Shown: positions 9,096 to 18,208, numbered from the stretch's first letter. The stretch is DNA of 32,802 bases from a bacterium (GCA_027624795.1 JAQBTX010000006.1:1-32802); one strand, 5' to 3'. Numbers and translations are program-made. The notes: generated by a model not told the origin, from the sequence alone.

Positions 9096-9743
9096 CTATC
9101 TTTTCCTCGCCAAACACGAAATCCATTCCACTTCTGAGCGACCAACTTTAGGTTGTTCGTCTTTTTCGTTATATTGCTCTATTTTTGAAACCTGAAACCC
9201 AGAAACCTTCATAAGACTTCTCACTTCATCGAGCGTAAAAAATTGAAAGAATCTGTCGTGTTTAGAGAGGCTATCGTTAACTATTTTAAATTTATTACTA
9301 TCTATTTGGGCTTTCACATTAACATATAATGTGCCATTACCTTTTAATATGCGATAAAATTCCTTTAATGCTTTCTTGACTTCGTTTATTGTTTCAAAAT
9401 GAAGAAGAGAGGCATTTGCCCAAACTCCATCAAACAACTCATCTTCAAATGGGAGGTTTAAAAAGCTTCCTGTTATAAATGTTCCGGTAGGTGCATGTTC
9501 TTTCGCTTTTTGGACAAACTCATCAACAAGATCGATTCCAATTACTTCAAGACCTTCTTCTAATAAATACTTACTGTCTCTTCCTGCTGCACAACCCGCA
9601 TCAAGAACTAATCCACCCTTAGGTAGTTGCTTTGTAAAAAAAGAAAGTTTATTGGTCTTTTGAAATTGATAATAGCCCAGTGTATATTTTTGAATATTGT
9701 TTCGATACCAGTCAATAGTGTCTTTAAATCCTGCTACTTTCAT
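9096..9743 (-). CDS. Class I SAM-dependent methyltransferase
   Basis: 'LVLDAGCAAGRDSKYL' motif I, 'FDGVWANASLLHF'. Confidence 0.85.
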   Translation of the reverse strand: MKVAGFKDTIDWYRNNIQKYTLGYYQFQKTNKLSFFTKQLPKGGLVLDAGCAAGRDSKYLLEEGLEVIGIDLVDEFVQKAKEHAPTGTFITGSFLNLPFEDELFDGVWANASLLHFETINEVKKALKEFYRILKGNGTLYVNVKAQIDSNKFKIVNDSLSKHDRFFQFFTLDEVRSLMKVSGFQVSKIEQYNEKDEQPKVGRSEVEWISCLARKR

Positions 9744-9748
9744 GGTGG

Positions 9749-10258
9749 CTATAAATCTATTAACTGAGCAGTGTTGTCGGAGCTATTATATATAGCAAGA
9801 CTTGCGCCTTTCACATTGGGGGCGGTTTCTGGCATAAAAGTGCCCGGATTCACAGAAAGAGTTTTTCCAATAATTTTGATTTCTTTTATGTGATTGTGTC
9901 CATGAAGCACCACATCATACATCTGAGATTTTAAGAGTGCGTCAACAATCTCTTCATAGTCTCCGTGGAAAACAGCAATTTTTCTGTTATCTATTTCAGT
10001 TGATATGAATCGATCCTCATACTTAATATTAATACCATACAGCTTCGCCCGTTCAATGTGGCGAAACTTGTCTCCGTCATTATTGCCAAATACTCCATAA
10101 ATAGGACAGTGAAGGTCTTTGTAATAAGCTAGACTAAAAGGAGAAACCCAATCACCACAGTGGAATACAAGCTCTACTTTATTATCACTAAGGACTTGTA
10201 CGGCTTTTTTAATGTTCTCTATTTGATCGTGCGTATCAGAAATGATTCCAATTTTCAT
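9749..10258 (-). CDS. YfcE/MJ0936-family metallophosphoesterase
   Basis: 'IGIISDTHDQIENI', 'FHCGDW', 'VFGNNDGD', 'VFHGD', 'VLHGHNHIKEI'. Confidence 0.9.
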   Translation of the reverse strand: MKIGIISDTHDQIENIKKAVQVLSDNKVELVFHCGDWVSPFSLAYYKDLHCPIYGVFGNNDGDKFRHIERAKLYGINIKYEDRFISTEIDNRKIAVFHGDYEEIVDALLKSQMYDVVLHGHNHIKEIKIIGKTLSVNPGTFMPETAPNVKGASLAIYNSSDNTAQLIDL

Positions 10259-10341
10259 ACTTTAATTATACTAAAAGCTCATAATGATTTTAGGGTCGAT
10301 GCTTTTTCCCCGCATATATTCCGCACTATTCCTGCAGGTTT

Positions 10342-11352
10342 TTACTGTTTTGTTTGTGGTTCCTTTTCTGGAGAAATATATTCGTGGATAATGGTTTCTA
10401 CAAATAAAAATATGGGGATTCCTAAAAGAACACCAAGCACGCCACCGAGTCTTCCTCCAACTAATAAGACGATGAGAGTAACAATGGGGTTTATACCTAC
10501 CGCGCGCTTCATAATCATGGGAACAATCACATTGTTTTCAAGTTGTTGAATAATGATGTAGAGTGCGAATGCTGAAAAACCAGTAAAGTATGATGTGCTA
10601 AATCCAAGTATTATGGCTGGAATTGCCGATATGGTTGGCCCAAAGTTTGGTACAACTTCTAAAAGCCCTGCAAGTACAGCGAGGGGGAGCGCATATTTTA
10701 CTCCTATGATAGTGAGTCCAATATAGGTTAATGTGCCAACCACGGTCATGAGTGTTACTTCTCCCCAAAACCATGACGACATGCGCTTTTCTGCAGTAGC
10801 TATGGTTCTTACTATTTTTATTGCTTTTCTGGGTTCAAAATATCTATGGAGTACCGCGCTTATCATGTTTTCTTCAAGAAGAAGGTACAGGCCAAAAAAG
10901 AGTGTCGCCATAACAAAAAGAACGTTTGAGAAGATAAGTGTTATAAGTCCAAATATATTATTGGTTGCATCAGGAATAAAGCGACCTAGTTCATTGAAAT
11001 TAATAAGTTCTGGAGCTTGAGGAGAAATATCTTGAATGATATAGGGGAGTGATCGAATGAGGTTTGTGGTTTCTACAATTATGGGGGGGATAATGAGCCA
11101 GATAAGGGAAAGGAATATGAGAATAAAAAGAAGATATGTTATACCAGCTGCAAGAGCACGGGGTATATTTCTAGCTACGAGCTTTGCAACAGCTGGCCGC
11201 ATAGCACTCATAAGAATAAATCCGATAAGAAGTGAGAATAATAAATCCTTCATGATCCAAATTCCATAGAGAACGAGGGGGATAAGAGTAAACAGAAACA
11301 CCGAGCGAGGTGAGATGGTGATGTGTATTGGGTCGCTGCTTTTCATGGTCAT
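10342..11352 (-). CDS. AI-2E family transporter (PerM-like)
   Basis: 'EVVPNFGPTISAIPAIILGF', 'QQLENNVIVPMIMKRAVGINPIVTLIVLLVGGRLGGVLGVLLGIP'. Confidence 0.85.
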   Translation of the reverse strand: MTMKSSDPIHITISPRSVFLFTLIPLVLYGIWIMKDLLFSLLIGFILMSAMRPAVAKLVARNIPRALAAGITYLLFILIFLSLIWLIIPPIIVETTNLIRSLPYIIQDISPQAPELINFNELGRFIPDATNNIFGLITLIFSNVLFVMATLFFGLYLLLEENMISAVLHRYFEPRKAIKIVRTIATAEKRMSSWFWGEVTLMTVVGTLTYIGLTIIGVKYALPLAVLAGLLEVVPNFGPTISAIPAIILGFSTSYFTGFSAFALYIIIQQLENNVIVPMIMKRAVGINPIVTLIVLLVGGRLGGVLGVLLGIPIFLFVETIIHEYISPEKEPQTKQ

Positions 11353-11371
11353 TTTATTATACAGTACGCCG

Positions 11372-12469
11372 TTATTCTTGTGTACGCACTGGCATGATGA
11401 TATGAGTATATGTTTTATCTTTTGAGGACTTAAATACTATTGGGGCGTCGGGTCGAAGTATTTCTATAATTATTTCTTCACCATCGACGCTATTTAGGAA
11501 GTCGAGTACGTAGCGGTAGTTGAATGAAACCTTTTGTGGCGGCCCTTCGATCGTTACATCTTGTGTGGTTGTATTTTCATCATTTGCTTCTTTCTTGGGT
11601 GATATCCGAAGCATACTGTCTCCAAAATCATACTGTACTACATATGAATAGTCCCGTGCAAAAACAGAAATGAGTTTTGTGTTTCGAATAAGTTCATCTT
11701 TTTGTAACACAATCGTTGTTACCTTACTATCTGGAAGCACGCGCTCGTAGGGAGGGAATTCTCCATCGATGAGGCTGGTATAGAAATCCATTTGATTATC
11801 TGATAGACGCACCACCCGCTCTTTTTTAGAGAAAGAAAAAGTAACAGATTTACTTTCTTTAATATATCCACTTACTTTTCTAAGAAAGTCTGCGGGAATT
11901 ATCATAGATGGGATGGTCCCCGTTTGTTTTTCTTTCACTATAGAGAGTCTGAACCCATCAGTTGTAACAAAAACGACCGCTCCCTCTTCTGAAACAACAT
12001 TCACTCCGGTAAGTACCGGGCGGGCGTCATCTGATGACGCAGCAAATAGGAGTTTTGAAAGATTTTTACTTATAAGTGACGTTTCTGCTTGCTCAATTTG
12101 CTCCCCGGGTTGTGGTGGTTGAGGAAAGTCTTCGGCAATAATGCAGGGAAACGCGCCCTTTGTTTTTTTCTGTTGTATTGTTACGTTTTGCTTTTCAATT
12201 GTTATATCGATGTCTCCTGCGTCTAGAAGTTGAACGAACTCAATGATTTTCTTTGGCTCTATAATGGCGTGTAGTGTGGGTACTTCGTCCGCCGGTATGA
12301 TAGAGTGGAAATAGCTGTTGAGGTCTGTACTATATATATGAAGCTCTTTCCCTTCATTAGATAGATATACTCCTTGAAGTGCTTGGGTTGACGTCAGTCT
12401 GTTGGCAGTAAATTCCTGAGCTATTTTTATCTTTGATAAAAACCCTTCCTTATCAAGTGTTATCTTCAT
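11372..12469 (-). CDS. dnaN: DNA polymerase III sliding clamp beta
   Basis: 365 aa clamp; 'GVNVVSEEGAVVFVTTDGFRLSIV' and C-terminal 'VFKSSKDKTYTHIIMPVRTQ'; adjacent to dnaA. Confidence 0.93.
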   Translation of the reverse strand: MKITLDKEGFLSKIKIAQEFTANRLTSTQALQGVYLSNEGKELHIYSTDLNSYFHSIIPADEVPTLHAIIEPKKIIEFVQLLDAGDIDITIEKQNVTIQQKKTKGAFPCIIAEDFPQPPQPGEQIEQAETSLISKNLSKLLFAASSDDARPVLTGVNVVSEEGAVVFVTTDGFRLSIVKEKQTGTIPSMIIPADFLRKVSGYIKESKSVTFSFSKKERVVRLSDNQMDFYTSLIDGEFPPYERVLPDSKVTTIVLQKDELIRNTKLISVFARDYSYVVQYDFGDSMLRISPKKEANDENTTTQDVTIEGPPQKVSFNYRYVLDFLNSVDGEEIIIEILRPDAPIVFKSSKDKTYTHIIMPVRTQE

Positions 12470-12502
12470 TGGTAGTATATATATAATAGTAGTAATAGGG
12501 GC

Positions 12503-12519
12503 TGTGCATAAGTGTATAA
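12503..12519 (-). promoter_or_regulatory. DnaA-box-like pair in the dnaA-dnaN gap
   Basis: TGTGCATAA (12503-12511, reverse complement TTATGCACA) overlapping AGTGTATAA (12511-12519, one mismatch). Confidence 0.5.
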
Positions 12520-12547
12520 AACAGACTGCGCATTTTCAAGACCATTC

Positions 12548-12569
12548 AAACACCCACATGTTGGTGTTT
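12548..12569 (-). terminator. Hairpin between dnaA and dnaN
   Basis: AAACACCCA-catg-TTGGTGTTT, one mismatch; no strong U tract. Confidence 0.3.
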
Positions 12570-12583
12570 ACAACGTGTGGACT

Positions 12584-13921
12584 CTATGTAGATGTGTATA
12601 GGCTTTGTCTTATCACATCAATCTCTTTCTTAAATTCTACGTCTTTCATACAAAGACCTTGAATTTTATTTACCGCATGCATTACAGTGGTGTGGTCCTG
12701 CCTCTTCACTAAAAACGCGACGTCAGCTAGGCTTATTTCAAGCTCTGTACGAAGAAGATACATGACAATTTGACGAGTGAGTGCAACCTCTCGTTTCCGT
12801 GAACTTCCACGAAGCTGTGCCTGCTTTACATTGTAATAAGCGCACACCGCCCGCATAACTTCTTGTGGGGAGGCTTTTGCCACCTTTCTTACCCCAGCGC
12901 TTTTTTGAAAAAAGGCCTCAACTGTATCAAGTGTTATCTTCTGATCTTTCTCATGCAAGCTTCGTGCATATAAAGAGAGGAGGGTCCCCTCAAGCCCCCG
13001 GGTATCAGTAATGATATCTGCTATTGCTTTTGCTGCTGACATATCTATCTCTATGTTTTTCTCCTTCGCTTTGATAAGGAGGATGGCGGCACGAAGCTCA
13101 AACCCCGGAGATTGTATATCTACTAAAAGCCCGCCCGAAAAACGGGAACGCAACCGATCTTCTAAATTTCGTATCTCATGGGGTGGTTTATCTGAGGTAA
13201 GAATAACCTGGCCCCCCGCTGAAACAACACTATTAAAGGTGTGAAAAAACTCTTCTTGCACGGTTTGTTTCCCTGCTATAAATTGAATATCATCTAAAAT
13301 AATAAGCCCGAGAGAGCGGTATTTATTACGAAAAGCAGGGGTTTTCTTTCCACGAATTGCTTCTATAAGGTCATTCATAAACTTTTCACCTGAACAAAAC
13401 AATACCCGGGCATTCCTATTTGTGTTTAAAATATGTCGTGCAACTGCTTGTGCTATATGACTTTTTCCCACACCAACCCCTCCATACAAAAAGAGTGGGT
13501 TATATGAAGATCCTAAGTTTTTAGCCACTGCCTGACTTGCGGCAAAGGCCACTTGGTTGCTGGTAGAAACAGCAAAGTTATCAAACGAACATCCTGGATT
13601 GATACCAGCTTGACGAAGTAAATCTTCTATAGAGGGTTTGAATTCAAGAAGTGGCCCGACATCTTCTGTTTTTTGAACAGCTGTTTTTAGGAGTATTTCA
13701 ACCACCACATCCCTTCCGGTGTGGGCAGTAAGCTTTTCTTCAATGTCTTGCCGCTTCTTTTGGAGATACGTATATGAGCCAGTGCTATCACATATGAGCG
13801 TAATAGAGTTTTCTTCCAAAAGTGCGAGTTTGGCATTTGAAAGAACGGAATGGTATATCTGATTAGATACCCTTAAATGCTCGACTGACTTAAGAAACGA
13901 TTCCCAGAAAGATTGTTGCAT
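12584..13921 (-). CDS. dnaA: Chromosomal replication initiator DnaA
   Basis: 'NPLFLYGGVGVGKSHIAQAV' Walker A, 'LIILDDIQFIAGKQTVQEEFFHTFN' Walker B, 'VKRQDHTTVMHAVNKI' DNA-binding signature. Confidence 0.97.
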   Translation of the reverse strand: MQQSFWESFLKSVEHLRVSNQIYHSVLSNAKLALLEENSITLICDSTGSYTYLQKKRQDIEEKLTAHTGRDVVVEILLKTAVQKTEDVGPLLEFKPSIEDLLRQAGINPGCSFDNFAVSTSNQVAFAASQAVAKNLGSSYNPLFLYGGVGVGKSHIAQAVARHILNTNRNARVLFCSGEKFMNDLIEAIRGKKTPAFRNKYRSLGLIILDDIQFIAGKQTVQEEFFHTFNSVVSAGGQVILTSDKPPHEIRNLEDRLRSRFSGGLLVDIQSPGFELRAAILLIKAKEKNIEIDMSAAKAIADIITDTRGLEGTLLSLYARSLHEKDQKITLDTVEAFFQKSAGVRKVAKASPQEVMRAVCAYYNVKQAQLRGSSRKREVALTRQIVMYLLRTELEISLADVAFLVKRQDHTTVMHAVNKIQGLCMKDVEFKKEIDVIRQSLYTST

Positions 13922-14007
13922 AAACCCAAATAAATAAGTGAATTAATTGTGTATAACTTATCCACAAATAATAAACATATTAACATCTATTTTCAACTAG
14001 ATCTTTC
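13922..14007. promoter_or_regulatory. Candidate oriC / dnaA upstream region with DnaA boxes
   Basis: TGTGTATAA (13948-13956 = TTATACACA on minus) and TTATCCACA (13958-13966) in an AT-rich intergenic segment at a gene-strand switch. Confidence 0.65.
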
Positions 14008-14703
14008 ATGTTCAAACAAGGAATAAAAAGGTACAATCAACTCTATATGTGGTTACTTAACATACTCTTTCCCCAGTGGTGTATGGGCTGTCGGACGTAT
14101 GGGGCACCTCTCTGTGCTGCATGTCTAAAAAACATCTACACCATTGATAATAATTCCCACTACACGCATAAAAAAATTCTTTCAGAAGGGATCATAGATG
14201 GGGTAGTGTGTATGTTTCAATATAAGGGTGTGGGGAAACAAATCATAAAACAATGTAAATACAGACTTCGTTACAAAGATTTTACTGAAACACTTTTACT
14301 ACTTCAACACAATTGGAAAGCAGATTTTGACATAATGATTTCATCATATCCAGATTTTGTTCTTCAACCAATACCCCTCCACCCCAATAAATACCGGGTG
14401 CGTGGATTTAATCAAGCAAAAATAATCGCTCAATTTTTACAAACATTTTATAATGCTCCCATAATTAATACCCTTAAGCGAGTAAAAAACACACCACCCC
14501 AGGCGCAGCTTTCCACAAGAGCCAAGCGCAAACAAAATCTCAAAGGTGCATTTTCAATATCAGACCAGAGTCCAATCCCACCCATCATTGTATTAATTGA
14601 CGACCTATATACCACAGGGGCAACTGCCATAGAAGCAGCAAGGATATTAAAAAAACAAGGATGTAGTAAGGTATATTTATTTACCGTTGCACATGGGGTT
14701 TAA
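14008..14703 (+). CDS. ComF-family phosphoribosyltransferase-like protein
   Basis: 'LLNILFPQWCMGCRTYGAPLCAACL' Cys motif, 'YRVRGFNQAKIIAQ', 'VLIDDLYTTGATAIEAARILK' PRPP-binding loop. Confidence 0.92.
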   Translation: MFKQGIKRYNQLYMWLLNILFPQWCMGCRTYGAPLCAACLKNIYTIDNNSHYTHKKILSEGIIDGVVCMFQYKGVGKQIIKQCKYRLRYKDFTETLLLLQHNWKADFDIMISSYPDFVLQPIPLHPNKYRVRGFNQAKIIAQFLQTFYNAPIINTLKRVKNTPPQAQLSTRAKRKQNLKGAFSISDQSPIPPIIVLIDDLYTTGATAIEAARILKKQGCSKVYLFTVAHGV

Positions 14704-14713
14704 TAAATTATAC

Positions 14714-14742
14714 TTGACAATACGTATACCTTGTATTACAAT
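14714..14742 (+). promoter_or_regulatory. Sigma70-type promoter TTGACA-N17-TACAAT
   Basis: -35 14714-14719, -10 14737-14742, exactly 17-nt spacer, ATG 6 nt downstream. Confidence 0.8.
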
Positions 14743-14748
14743 GTATAC
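14724..14748. promoter_or_regulatory. 25-bp near-perfect palindromic operator candidate
   Basis: GTATACCTTGTATTACAATGTATAC; symmetric except one pair (C/T at positions 7/19) and the central base; overlaps the -10. Confidence 0.65.
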
Positions 14749-15153
14749 ATGATAAAAAATACTAATGAGAAAATTTTAAACGCTCGCATATCAAAAAAGC
14801 TCTATGAGAAAGTTTCTCAAAAAGCAAAAAGAAACAGAACCACTGTTTCTAATCTAATTCGGAATATTATTGAGGACACTCTTGAAATTCACAATGACTT
14901 TCATGATGCTGTGGACAAAAAGATAACTAAATATTTATCAAATGCGCAAAAAGAGGATATTGTTGGTTTCCAGGAAATGTTTCTGGCAAAAGATGCGCAG
15001 TGTGTTGAGTGTGAAAAAATTATAAAATCGCCCTCTGTTGCTTATTTCGCATTTTTTGAGAATAATGATTCTAGAGTTATTATTTGCGAAAGTTGTAAAA
15101 CCAGAAATACAAAGGAAAAAATAAATACCAATGAGACTTCTTCAGATAGCTAA
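14749..15153 (+). CDS. Ribbon-helix-helix type regulator with C-terminal two-CxxC zinc-ribbon-like segment
   Basis: Start corrected from 14731 (upstream of the -10 box) to ATG 14749: MIKNTNEKILNARISKKLYEKVSQKAKRNRTTVSNLIRNIIED (RHH), then CVEC...CESC. Confidence 0.7.
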   Translation: MIKNTNEKILNARISKKLYEKVSQKAKRNRTTVSNLIRNIIEDTLEIHNDFHDAVDKKITKYLSNAQKEDIVGFQEMFLAKDAQCVECEKIIKSPSVAYFAFFENNDSRVIICESCKTRNTKEKINTNETSSDS

Positions 15154-16495
15154 GGAATCAATTGCTCTGATTTTTCGGATTAAACCCTGGAATAAAAAGG
15201 TTGTTATTTCTAAGACAAATGCAATTTTATTGCGAAAGTCTCTTGAGAGCCTTGGTGCCATATATATAAAGCTCGGGCAAATGCTCGCGTTGCGACCTGA
15301 TTTTCTACCAAGTGTTTATTGTGATGAGCTATATAAGCTTCTTGACCAAGTACCTCCAATGAGCAGAGAAGAAGTAATACAAGTTCTTGAGTCAGAATTA
15401 GGTAGTAAACAATCATTACTTATCAATTTTGATCCTACACCTATAGCATCAGCCTCATTTGCACAGGTTCATAAAGCAAAATTAAACAACAGTACAGTTA
15501 TAGCCGTAAAAATTCAAAGACCAAATTTAGAACAGATAATAACGCGTGATTTATCTATCATAAGATTTTTTGCAAAAATATTTGATTTGGTATTTAATCC
15601 AGTCAATAAAATCACAAAAATTGTAGATGAGTTTGAAATCTGGACAAGAGAAGAGCTTGATTATGTACTTGAGGCAACAAATATACAAAAATTCAATGAA
15701 CTATCTGTACTTGTCGGAGATGGAATCCGTGGTCCAGAGGTTTATAAAGATCTTAGCACCTCAAAAATTCTTGTAATGGAGTTTATAAATGGAGTAAGTT
15801 TAACAAAAATAGTTTCTTTACTAAGAAATGGTCAAGAGGATCGGGTAAATGAACTGGGCTTTATTGGAAAAGAATCTGTAAATAAACTCATTAGAAATAT
15901 GCTTGAAATGTCGCATATACATGGATTCTTTCACGCGGATCCACACCCGGCAAACATTATTTTTACCCCTAATTCACAGCTTGTCATGGTTGATTTTGGT
16001 ATAGTTGGAGCTCTTACAAAGAAGGAACGCATTCTTTTACTCAGATTTCTCAGAACTCTGCTTGCCGGAAGTGTAGACGATTCTTTAGAAGCACTTCTTG
16101 ATCTGGCTGAAAACAAAAAACTAGAGAATATTCCACAAGTAAAGATTAAATATCAAGTGTTGATAGATAAGTTTATTGCAACTTTCCAGTCTGAAACTTA
16201 TCTGGAACAGCAGATAAAATCTGGACCTGTTTTTGCTGATATTTTAAGACTAATGCAAAGCAATGGAATTGAAATGCCTGTAAGCATTATCCGCTATTTT
16301 AAAACATTCGAAACGGTGGAAGGCTTGATATTTGCCCTATATCCAGAGCTACAGATTCAAGATATGTTAAAAGAATTTAGAAGAGTGTCTATTATTAATT
16401 TAGTGGATGCTATTCCTACCAAACTTGATGAAACAATGCTAAATACGTATTTTCTCAAACTGATAAATTCATTAGAGAAAAGTTTGTTAAACTAG
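15131..16495 (+). CDS. ABC1/UbiB/AarF-family atypical kinase
   Basis: 'LGAIYIKLGQMLALRPDFLP' KxGQ motif, 'ASASFAQVHKAKLNNSTVIAVKIQRP', 'HGFFHADPHPANIIFTPNSQLVMVDFGIVG'. Confidence 0.92.
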   Translation: MRLLQIAKESIALIFRIKPWNKKVVISKTNAILLRKSLESLGAIYIKLGQMLALRPDFLPSVYCDELYKLLDQVPPMSREEVIQVLESELGSKQSLLINFDPTPIASASFAQVHKAKLNNSTVIAVKIQRPNLEQIITRDLSIIRFFAKIFDLVFNPVNKITKIVDEFEIWTREELDYVLEATNIQKFNELSVLVGDGIRGPEVYKDLSTSKILVMEFINGVSLTKIVSLLRNGQEDRVNELGFIGKESVNKLIRNMLEMSHIHGFFHADPHPANIIFTPNSQLVMVDFGIVGALTKKERILLLRFLRTLLAGSVDDSLEALLDLAENKKLENIPQVKIKYQVLIDKFIATFQSETYLEQQIKSGPVFADILRLMQSNGIEMPVSIIRYFKTFETVEGLIFALYPELQIQDMLKEFRRVSIINLVDAIPTKLDETMLNTYFLKLINSLEKSLLN

Positions 16496-16498
16496 AAG

Positions 16499-17295
16499 TT
16501 ATTTCAATACCCTCCGTAAACATATGAGAATACATGCAAGCTCTATGAATACTTCATATAAATCTGCGTGATAATCTCACCTTACCGTAATCAGTCTGTA
16601 GTTTTGAAGCCATACATTGGTACGTTCAACAATCCATCTGGTTCTGTAATAACCTTCAATACGCTTGTTATAGATGGGTTCATTAATCTATCCCTTCTTT
16701 CTCCTTTTGGGTATTTTATGTTTGATTCCTCGTTTGGCAAGTGTACCTCTTAACCATTTTGCATCATATCCTTTATCGGCCATCAATACATCTGGGCGTT
16801 TCTTTGGATGAAGTAGGCGAGATTCAACTGATATTTGATCTATCGTAAGGAGTGTAAGGCGAAACTCTGAAATATTTGCAGCTTCTGTAAGGAATGTAAG
16901 AGGAATTCCTATTCCATCAACAGCAAGCATGGCCTTTGTGCCTTTTCCACGCTTCGTTTTATCTACTTTAACCCCTTTTTTAGTAGATGCAAATATTCCA
17001 TCAAGATAGGCTATTTCCCACGTGAGTTTATCTTACTTATCGAGAATTACAAGGAGTTTTTGCCATATATTATTCCATCCTCCATGCTTCATCCACTTTG
17101 TAAATCTTCTCCAACAGGTAACTGAGGAACCATATTTAGCAGGAAATACACCCCATTGTGCGCCAGTTGTCAGTATCCACAAGATACCCTCTACTGTTTT
17201 TTATCATCCTCACGAGGCTTTCCACCATGGGAAAAGTCTTGACGAGGAAGTAGTAGTTGAAAAATAACCCACTGCTTATCTTATAATTTTCTCAT
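16499..17295 (-). pseudogene. Degraded IS5-family-like transposase
   Basis: Minus-strand pieces 'MRKL*DKQWVIFQLLLPRQDFSHGGKPREDDKK', 'TVEGILWILTTGAQWGVFPAKYGSSVTCWRRFTKWMKHGGWNNIWQKLLVILDK*DKLTWEIAYLDGIFASTKKGVKVDKTKRGKGTKAMLAVDGIGIPL', 'VLMADKGYDAKWL...KKG*INEPIYNKRIEGYYRTRWIVERTNVWLQNYRLITVR*DYHADLYEVFIELACILICLRRVLK'. Several in-frame stops and a frameshift. Confidence 0.85.
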
Positions 17296-17300
17296 ATACC

Positions 17301-17615
17301 TATCATACTACTTACTGGAAAGATCCAGTTGTTAAGGATATGAGATGGGTTCTAGAAGATAAACAAATACCGCATCTTTTTATTTACCCCAGGTGTCCAA
17401 AGATCAATGCATTTGTAGAACAAGCTACCCGTACCCTACAAGAAGAATTTATGGAAAGCTATATCCACACCGAATGGAGTGGTATCACCACCTTCAATCA
17501 TGACCTTATGAAGTACTTAGTTTGGTACAATACTAAACGAGTTCATAAAAGCTTGAATAACACAACGCCTATCGATTATCTATTATTAATTTTACCTCAA
17601 GAGCGCAATATGTAA
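17301..17615 (+). pseudogene. 5'-truncated integrase-core transposase remnant (IS3/IS481-like)
   Basis: 'IPHLFIYPRCPKINAFVEQATRTLQEEFMES...FNHDLMKYLVWYNTKRVHKSLNNTTPIDYL'. Only the C-terminal part of an rve domain. Confidence 0.8.
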
Positions 17616-17631
17616 GGGATTTAATAAAATA

Positions 17632-17660
17632 TTGAATCCTTTAACCTATAATGATATAAT
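17632..17660 (+). promoter_or_regulatory. Promoter TTGAAT-N17-TATAAT
   Basis: -35 17632-17637, -10 17655-17660, ATG 6 nt downstream at 17667. Confidence 0.65.
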
Positions 17661-17666
17661 AGCGGC

Positions 17667-18119
17667 ATGGAATTTAATCGACTCATTTCACTCGTACTTG
17701 GATTTATTGTTCTTATTCTTGTTTTTGTGTGGATCAACAACCGCATTCAAGCAGGAAAAACTGCTAAAACCAACAATGGAAATGAAATCCAAGTAACCCT
17801 TACTATTACTCCATCTCCAAAAACCAATGGAGAGAAAAAATCATGGAACCCCTTTGCCTTTTTGTTTAACAATGGGTCACCTACACCAACCACATCAAAA
17901 ACTCTAGTCAACACTAATGCCACAACCTCTACTACACCAGCCACGAATCAACTCTCTGGAAACACCACAGAGGTACAAGTGGTTACTGATAATAAAATAG
18001 GAGGAACCAACACCCTTCCATATGCAACACAAATACCAGAAACCGGACTTCCCTCACTCATTCTCCCCCTTTCTTTTGCTGCGCTTGCCGGGGGTATGTA
18101 TATAAAAAAGCGATCCTAA
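17667..18119 (+). CDS. Putative cell-surface protein with C-terminal sortase-type sorting signal
   Basis: N-terminal TM, Thr/Asn/Pro-rich middle, C-terminal 'IPETG-LPSLILPLSFAALAGGMYI-KKRS'. Confidence 0.7.
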   Translation: MEFNRLISLVLGFIVLILVFVWINNRIQAGKTAKTNNGNEIQVTLTITPSPKTNGEKKSWNPFAFLFNNGSPTPTTSKTLVNTNATTSTTPATNQLSGNTTEVQVVTDNKIGGTNTLPYATQIPETGLPSLILPLSFAALAGGMYIKKRS

Positions 18120-18208
18120 CAATCTCTCACGTCCTTTCTATACACTCAGTTTGATTTTTAGAAATCTGTCTGTAATAATGTCTGCAGTTATACATTTACA
18201 TTTCTTCC

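Noticed and set aside
10160-10549. Plus-strand 129-aa ORF spanning the phosphoesterase start and transporter end
   Set aside because: Overlaps two well-supported minus-strand genes and has no recognisable motif.
16560-16580. In-frame TGA at an expected Trp position in the IS5-like remnant (ITVR*DYHADLY), hinting at TGA recoding
   Set aside because: The same remnant also has TAA and TAG stops, and other genes here (e.g. manA) end with TGA, so standard code plus pseudogene decay explains it.
17190-17215. A6 run at the IS5-like frame change as a programmed -1 frameshift
   Set aside because: Additional nonsense codons on both sides make a functional transposase impossible; a decay frameshift is simpler.
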